DNA from: G958296245 sp963664035
GTDB taxonomy: Bacteria > Chloroflexota > Dehalococcoidia > Lucifugimonadales > G958296245
Reading direction: 5' to 3'
DNA: 64,000 nt
Assembly: GCA_963664035.2 (NCBI GenBank)
Contig: OY760867.2
Location: forward strand, 2,108,001 to 2,172,000
This document shows positions 58,301-64,000 of this stretch, piece by piece; the first letter of the stretch is position 1, and every line of letters starts with the position of its first letter. A program made the translations under genes and the position numbers. Below the pieces are notes generated by a model. That model searched no databases and had not been told where the DNA came from. It saw only the letters and a program-made list of their open reading frames with translations.

Positions 58301-61300
58301 GACCTTAGGGTTGCGGCTCCATTGAAGCGTGCAGTTCCACGGTGGCATCGTCTACGTCTTCGACGTTTCCGCGACCTTAGGGTTGCGGCTCCATTGAAGC
58401 AGGTACTTCGCGCCGCTCGCGCTCGCCGTATTCTGTGTTTCCGCGACCTTAGGGTTGCGGCTCCATTGAAGCATTCATTGAGTCTGGCAGCAACACTTGT
58501 GCCTTCCGGCGTTTCCGCGACCTTAGGGTTGCGGCTCCATTGAAGCCGTTGGTACGTCCCAACGAGGGCCATGCCCAGGTCAGGTTTCCGCGACCTTAGG
58601 GTTGCGGCTCCATTGAAGCAGGCGGCCCTCTTTGATGAACTGCCGAATCCTCTGCGGTTTCCGCGACCTTAGGGTTGCGGCTCCATTGAAGCCGCGGATA
58701 TTCGCCTCGGGATGGGGTTGCACTCTCGAGTTTCCGCGACCTTAGGGTTGCGGCTCCATTGAAGCAACCCATACACGAGTATCTTCGTGTTCGCATCGAA
58801 CTGTTTCCGCGACCTTAGGGTTGCGGCTCCATTGAAGCGCTGGCCTGTTCGGGCCGGCCGCCGGGTACTGGTGAGTTTCCGCGACCTTAGGGTTGCGGCT
58901 CCATTGAAGCGCGGCCTCATACAGGCGCAATAGCCCGTCGTGTTCCGGTTTCCGCGACCTTAGGGTTGCGGCTCCATTGAAGCTCTACTACCACGTCGCC
59001 CTTGACCACGGCTGTCAGGCGTTTCCGCGACCTTAGGGTTGCGGCTCCATTGAAGCGGTTCAGGATGCGCTCTCTTTGCGCAAGGAAACTCTTGTTTCCG
59101 CGACCTTAGGGTTGCGGCTCCATTGAAGCGCTCAATTCCTAGCTACCTTGGAAGGTGGACTAGGGGTTTCCGCGACCTTAGGGTTGCGGCTCCATTGAAG
59201 CGTGGACCTTCCAGATACAGGCGCCGGATGGTACGTGGTTTCCGCGACCTTAGGGTTGCGGCTCCATTGAAGCACCATCTTGGCGCTTCGGGGCTCGCCG
59301 CCCAGGGCGTGTTTCCGCGACCTTAGGGTTGCGGCTCCATTGAAGCCGCGAGGCAGCGCCGGCAGGTGACCCGCGCGGCGGCGTTTCCGCGACCTTAGGG
59401 TTGCGGCTCCATTGAAGCTTGCGCTGCCCTGGCGCAATCATCGCGGTGACGCTGGGGGTTTCCGCGACCTTAGGGTTGCGGCTCCATTGAAGCTCAAGCT
59501 AGAAATCGAGGCACGCCTTGATATGGAGTAGTTTCCGCGACCTTAGGGTTGCGGCTCCATTGAAGCGCAGGTCCTCTGGGCCGGGGGGCAGGATGGCGAG
59601 GCGTTTCCGCGACCTTAGGGTTGCGGCTCCATTGAAGCCTTCGTCTCCGTGAGAGTCGCTTCCACCCCATCGGTTCGTTTCCGCGACCTTAGGGTTGCGG
59701 CTCCATTGAAGCGACACGGCGCGCAGCGGCGTCCCTGCCGCGAGCTCGTGTTTCCGCGACCTTAGGGTTGCGGCTCCATTGAAGCCGGGTCGCCGGTTCG
59801 CCGGGCAGCCCCGCGTTAGGGTTGTTTCCGCGACCTTAGGGTTGCGGCTCCATTGAAGCGGTCACTATGTACGGTGTGTCTTGTCACACCGTCACACGTT
59901 TCCGCGACCTTAGGGTTGCGGCTCCATTGAAGCGTGCTTCCTGCAATTCCAGTATCCAATATCTCCGGTGTTTCCGCGACCTTAGGGTTGCGGCTCCATT
60001 GAAGCTCGCTAGGGTCCGAGAACGTGATGTACCTGTCAGAGGTTTCCGCGACCTTAGGGTTGCGGCTCCATTGAAGCGGCTCTGGGCATAAGACGCCGGA
60101 CGGGACGGAGACGGGTTTCCGCGACCTTAGGGTTGCGGCTCCATTGAAGCGCGGAGGTCACGGCGCCGTCGGCGAGCTTCGCGGTGTTTCCGCGACCTTA
60201 GGGTTGCGGCTCCATTGAAGCGGGCCATCGAGCCGCTCAACGCGGGCGCCGAGGGGCTGGTTTCCGCGACCTTAGGGTTGCGGCTCCATTGAAGCATGAC
60301 CCGCCGCACGGTAGCGGGATACTGGGCAGCGGGTTTCCGCGACCTTAGGGTTGCGGCTCCATTGAAGCGCGTCGAGCAGCCAAAGCCGCCGCATGGCGTC
60401 CGGGTGTTTCCGCGACCTTAGGGTTGCGGCTCCATTGAAGCGTGTTGGAAGGGAGTGAGTTGCAGATTACCCACCCCCGTTTCCGCGACCTTAGGGTTGC
60501 GGCTCCATTGAAGCGGGGTCATGGGTAAGGTAGACATTAGAGAAGGGAGTGGTTTCCGCGACCTTAGGGTTGCGGCTCCATTGAAGCTTGAATACCTCGA
60601 CTTCCCCCGCTGTGGCCTGGGGAGTTTCCGCGACCTTAGGGTTGCGGCTCCATTGAAGCGGTTTGTAAGAGAGGCTTAACCGCCCCCACGCCTCGGGTTT
60701 CCGCGACCTTAGGGTTGCGGCTCCATTGAAGCCGCGGGACCACATCCCGAACACACAGCGCTCGTACGGGTTTCCGCGACCTTAGGGTTGCGGCTCCATT
60801 GAAGCCACGTGGGTGCCCGGCGAGGGGGAAAGCCCCGACCGGTTTCCGCGACCTTAGGGTTGCGGCTCCATTGAAGCAGCCACTTCAGCGGCTTGTCCCG
60901 GCCCTTGCGCCGGTTGTTTCCGCGACCTTAGGGTTGCGGCTCCATTGAAGCGCAGCGGTGCATCGGCTGTTCAAGCTCCAGCAGCCCGTTTCCGCGACCT
61001 TAGGGTTGCGGCTCCATTGAAGCTCCATCATCGTCGCGCGCACCCCCTGCGGCCCCAAGGTTTCCGCGACCTTAGGGTTGCGGCTCCATTGAAGCAAATA
61101 TGCTCTCAGTGCGGACGAGCGTGAGGCGAGGGTTTCCGCGACCTTAGGGTTGCGGCTCCATTGAAGCCACATATCCACAGGCAAATCCACCAAGCTCTGC
61201 TGGAGTTTCCGCGACCTTAGGGTTGCGGCTCCATTGAAGCATGGCACTTCCTGGTCTTTGTGCTTCACCTGAATCGTGTTTCCGCGACCTTAGGGTTGCG

Positions 61301-64000
61301 GCTCCATTGAAGCACCATCGCGGCTATCTCGGCAAGCTCCTCTATGTCGGGTTTCCGCGACCTTAGGGTTGCGGCTCCATTGAAGCGTCACGTCCGCCAC
61401 GAGATCGACGCGCTCCTTCTTGGGTTTCCGCGACCTTAGGGTTGCGGCTCCATTGAAGCGTCCTGACCACGTAATCCTCTCCCATCGCCCTCAACCCGTT
61501 TCCGCGACCTTAGGGTTGCGGCTCCATTGAAGCTAGGACTTGTTGCCAGGATTGGCTATCACCGGCGGGGTTTCCGCGACCTTAGGGTTGCGGCTCCATT
61601 GAAGCGCGGGGATTTCTAGGTGGGCCTTGGCTATGGCCCTCTCGTTTCCGCGACCTTAGGGTTGCGGCTCCATTGAAGCTCGGTCTCGACGGCCGCCGTG
61701 GCCAGCTTCGCCGAGGGTTTCCGCGACCTTAGGGTTGCGGCTCCATTGAAGCCCAAATCGCCGCGCCAGTAAGGACGCCCAGGATGAGTTTCCGCGACCT
61801 TAGGGTTGCGGCTCCATTGAAGCATCTCTATTCCTCGTCTGCTTTTGCGAAGTATATGAGGTTTCCGCGACCTTAGGGTTGCGGCTCCATTGAAGCCAGT
61901 CACTGCCGTCCGTCCCTATGCGGCCCATGAGGTTTCCGCGACCTTAGGGTTGCGGCTCCATTGAAGCTCCTTCTCGTACTTGTCGGCTTCCTCGACCTCC
62001 TTGCGTTTCCGCGACCTTAGGGTTGCGGCTCCATTGAAGCTACCCATTATTAGGGGTCTACCTCGAGGTCGAGCCGGTTTCCGCGACCTTAGGGTTGCGG
62101 CTCCATTGAAGCGACAGGTATGAGGTGTGCGGCTTGTGCCGATCCGCCAGTTTCCGCGACCTTAGGGTTGCGGCTCCATTGAAGCGCGGCCTCGTTGGCC
62201 TCATTCACCATCGCGGCTATCTGTTTCCGCGACCTTAGGGTTGCGGCTCCATTGAAGCTACATGCGATTGAACAGTGGCCAGTGGCAGGCGCAAGTGTTT
62301 CCGCGACCTTAGGGTTGCGGCTCCATTGAAGCCCCCGGGGCGTACGGCGGGGTCTCCAAGGTCTCGGTCGTTTCCGCGACCTTAGGGTTGCGGCTCCATT
62401 GAAGCCCGTCGTACGGCGGGGCGCCCGGCGTGGACGAGCGCGTTTCCGCGACCTTAGGGTTGCGGCTCCATTGAAGCTACAGGCGGGGCTGGCAGGACGG
62501 CCGGCGCGCAGCCGGTTTCCGCGACCTTAGGGTTGCGGCTCCATTGAAGCGATGAAGGTGTCCTCGTAATCAATCTGCATGGGCTGGTTTCCGCGACCTT
62601 AGGGTTGCGGCTCCATTGAAGCTCGCCGCTCATATCTTAGCCTCCTCATCACGGGCCTCGTTTCCGCGACCTTAGGGTTGCGGCTCCATTGAAGCAGCGC
62701 CTCGATCTGCCGCTCATACCGGGCTACGTCCTGTTTCCGCGACCTTAGGGTTGCGGCTCCATTGAAGCAGCATAATGTTAGCCGCATAGCGACAAAACAA
62801 GCGGGTTTCCGCGACCTTAGGGTTGCGGCTCCATTGAAGCGAGACGACCAACCTATCGCGGGCTATAGCCATCGGGTTTCCGCGACCTTAGGGTTGCGGC
62901 TCCATTGAAGCGAGACGACCAACCTATCGCGGGCTATAGCCATCGGGTTTCCGCGACCTTAGGGTTGCGGCTCCATTGAAGCTATCGACGGCCGGGCTAT
63001 CGTCTTGTCGCCGATGGAGTTTCCGCGACCTTAGGGTTGCGGCTCCATTGAAGCCCTGACGACGAGCGGCTACAGGACTGGCTGGACGCGGTTTCCGCGA
63101 CCTTAGGGTTGCGGCTCCATTGAAGCCCTATCCTGACGGGCGGCTGGTGGCCATATCTACGCCAGTTTCCGCGACCTTAGGGTTGCGGCTCCATTGAAGC
63201 GCGGGCTGCGACGGCGCGTTCCGCGCCGTCCTAGAGGGTTTCCGCGACCTTAGGGTTGCGGCTCCATTGAAGCGCCTATCCGCTGAGAGTGGGCGCGCCG
63301 TCGTTCATGGTTTCCGCGACCTTAGGGTTGCGGCTCCATTGAAGCCACCCGCGCCATTCGTGAACTTGAAGTAGTCAACCTGTTTCCGCGACCTTAGGGT
63401 TGCGGCTCCATTGAAGCACCGCGGCCCCCGTCACCACCGCCGCCGCTGCCCCGCGTTTCCGCGACCTTAGGGTTGCGGCTCCATTGAAGCTGGCTCACAT
63501 CACGCGCAAAAAAAGCCTCTGGGTAATGTTTCCGCGACCTTAGGGTTGCGGCTCCATTGAAGCGAGATGATTGACTCCATGCTATCGGACGGGCGCGGGT
63601 TTCCGCGACCTTAGGGTTGCGGCTCCATTGAAGCGGGGGATTTCTGGGATTGGGTTGTGGCTCACATCACGCGTTTCCGCGACCTTAGGGTTGCGGCTCC
63701 ATTGAAGCCTCTCATTCTTCCACCTCTAACGGTAGTGTCCATCCCGGTTTCCGCGACCTTAGGGTTGCGGCTCCATTGAAGCCGGCTATCATACATCCCT
63801 TATGCATCTCATTACCCCCGTTTCCGCGACCTTAGGGTTGCGGCTCCATTGAAGCGCGTCCTTGTCGAACGTCCAGTATGTAGTAGTTAGGGTTTCCGCG
63901 ACCTTAGGGTTGCGGCTCCATTGAAGCCTTCGTATGTGGCAAAGTACCTGAGCAAGCCTGAGCCTGTTTCCGCGACCTTAGGGTTGCGGCTCCATTGAAG
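55305..64000 (+). CRISPR. Type I-G CRISPR array, 120 repeats in the window, continuing beyond the end
   Basis: A 36-nt repeat that starts GTTTCCGCGACC, has a TTAG loop and GGTTGCGG as second stem arm, and ends CTCCATTGAAGC. I count 120 copies, all identical by eye; the last (63,966) is cut one base short by the window end. The repeat distance is 70-75 bases, so spacers are about 35-39 nt (119 complete). The ATTGAAGC end and overlapping spacer pairs with TTN flanks support transcription on the plus strand with the leader on the left. Two neighbouring spacers (62,841 and 62,912) are identical. Frames over the array are artefacts. Confidence 0.99.

Noticed and set aside
55305..64000. Many short frames over the array with repeating segments such as FRDLRVAAPLK, FNGAATLRSRK and NPKVAET
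   Set aside because: They are translations of the CRISPR repeat and spacers in several frames. The same artefacts are known from protein databases; no coding signal exists.

Overview
The window looks like a high-GC bacterial chromosome segment, most likely from a Chloroflexota lineage of the Dehalococcoidia/SAR202 kind. This is an inference. It rests on solute-binding lipoproteins with long Val/Glu/Pro-rich stretches after the lipobox, several phytanoyl-CoA-dioxygenase-like and FAD/aminomethyltransferase catabolic genes, a sulfatase, a leucyl T-box leader, and many short GC-rich palindromic intergenic repeats.

Left part (1-18,200): an SDR-type epimerase/dehydratase; an oligopeptide-type solute-binding lipoprotein; a coupled helicase-sulfatase-thiolase run, in which the HelD-like helicase is cut by one in-frame TAG just before its zinc fingers; tRNA-Gln; a small aspartic-protease pair; then a catabolic cluster (VOC protein, two PhyH-type dioxygenases, an FAD/GcvT dehydrogenase fusion of dimethylglycine/sarcosine type and a stand-alone GcvT-like protein). 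This cluster leads into a complete branched-chain-amino-acid-type ABC transporter (18,244-23,514), consistent with import and oxidative demethylation of a small N-methylated or amino-acid-like compound.

Middle part (23,500-45,400): a PIN-domain protein with a small partner, a large FG-GAP repeat protein, a membrane protein and a glycosyltransferase, a UDP-sugar dehydrogenase, leuS behind a T-box riboswitch whose specifier reads CUC (Leu), an FAD amine oxidase, leuB, a Gfo/Idh/MocA oxidoreductase, the overlapping ispD-ispF-cysS operon, a dienelactone-hydrolase-like protein and a nitrilase. A tandem array of nine ~53-bp hairpin units, an EVE-domain protein and a DUF1802 protein follow.

Right part (45,700-64,000): a type I-G (formerly I-U) CRISPR-Cas locus in the order csb1(cas7)-csb2(cas5-cas6)-cas3-cas8-cas2-cas4/cas1 fusion, then a G-rich leader and at least 120 identical 36-nt repeats running off the window.

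The most important observation lies just upstream of the cas genes. At 45,724-45,832, on the minus strand, a two-repeat degenerate mini-array encodes one 37-nt guide. Its first 17 positions match a site at 45,878-45,894, immediately downstream of a good divergent promoter. The only two mismatches are at positions 6 and 12, and complementarity stops at 18. Those are the bases that Cascade flips out. The match is flanked on its 5' side by TTC. Two overlapping spacer pairs inside the main array independently show TTN next to a protospacer. This looks like a CRISPR-resembling regulatory RNA (CreA/CreR type) in a type I-G system, repressing a 45-codon gene and possibly the cas operon.
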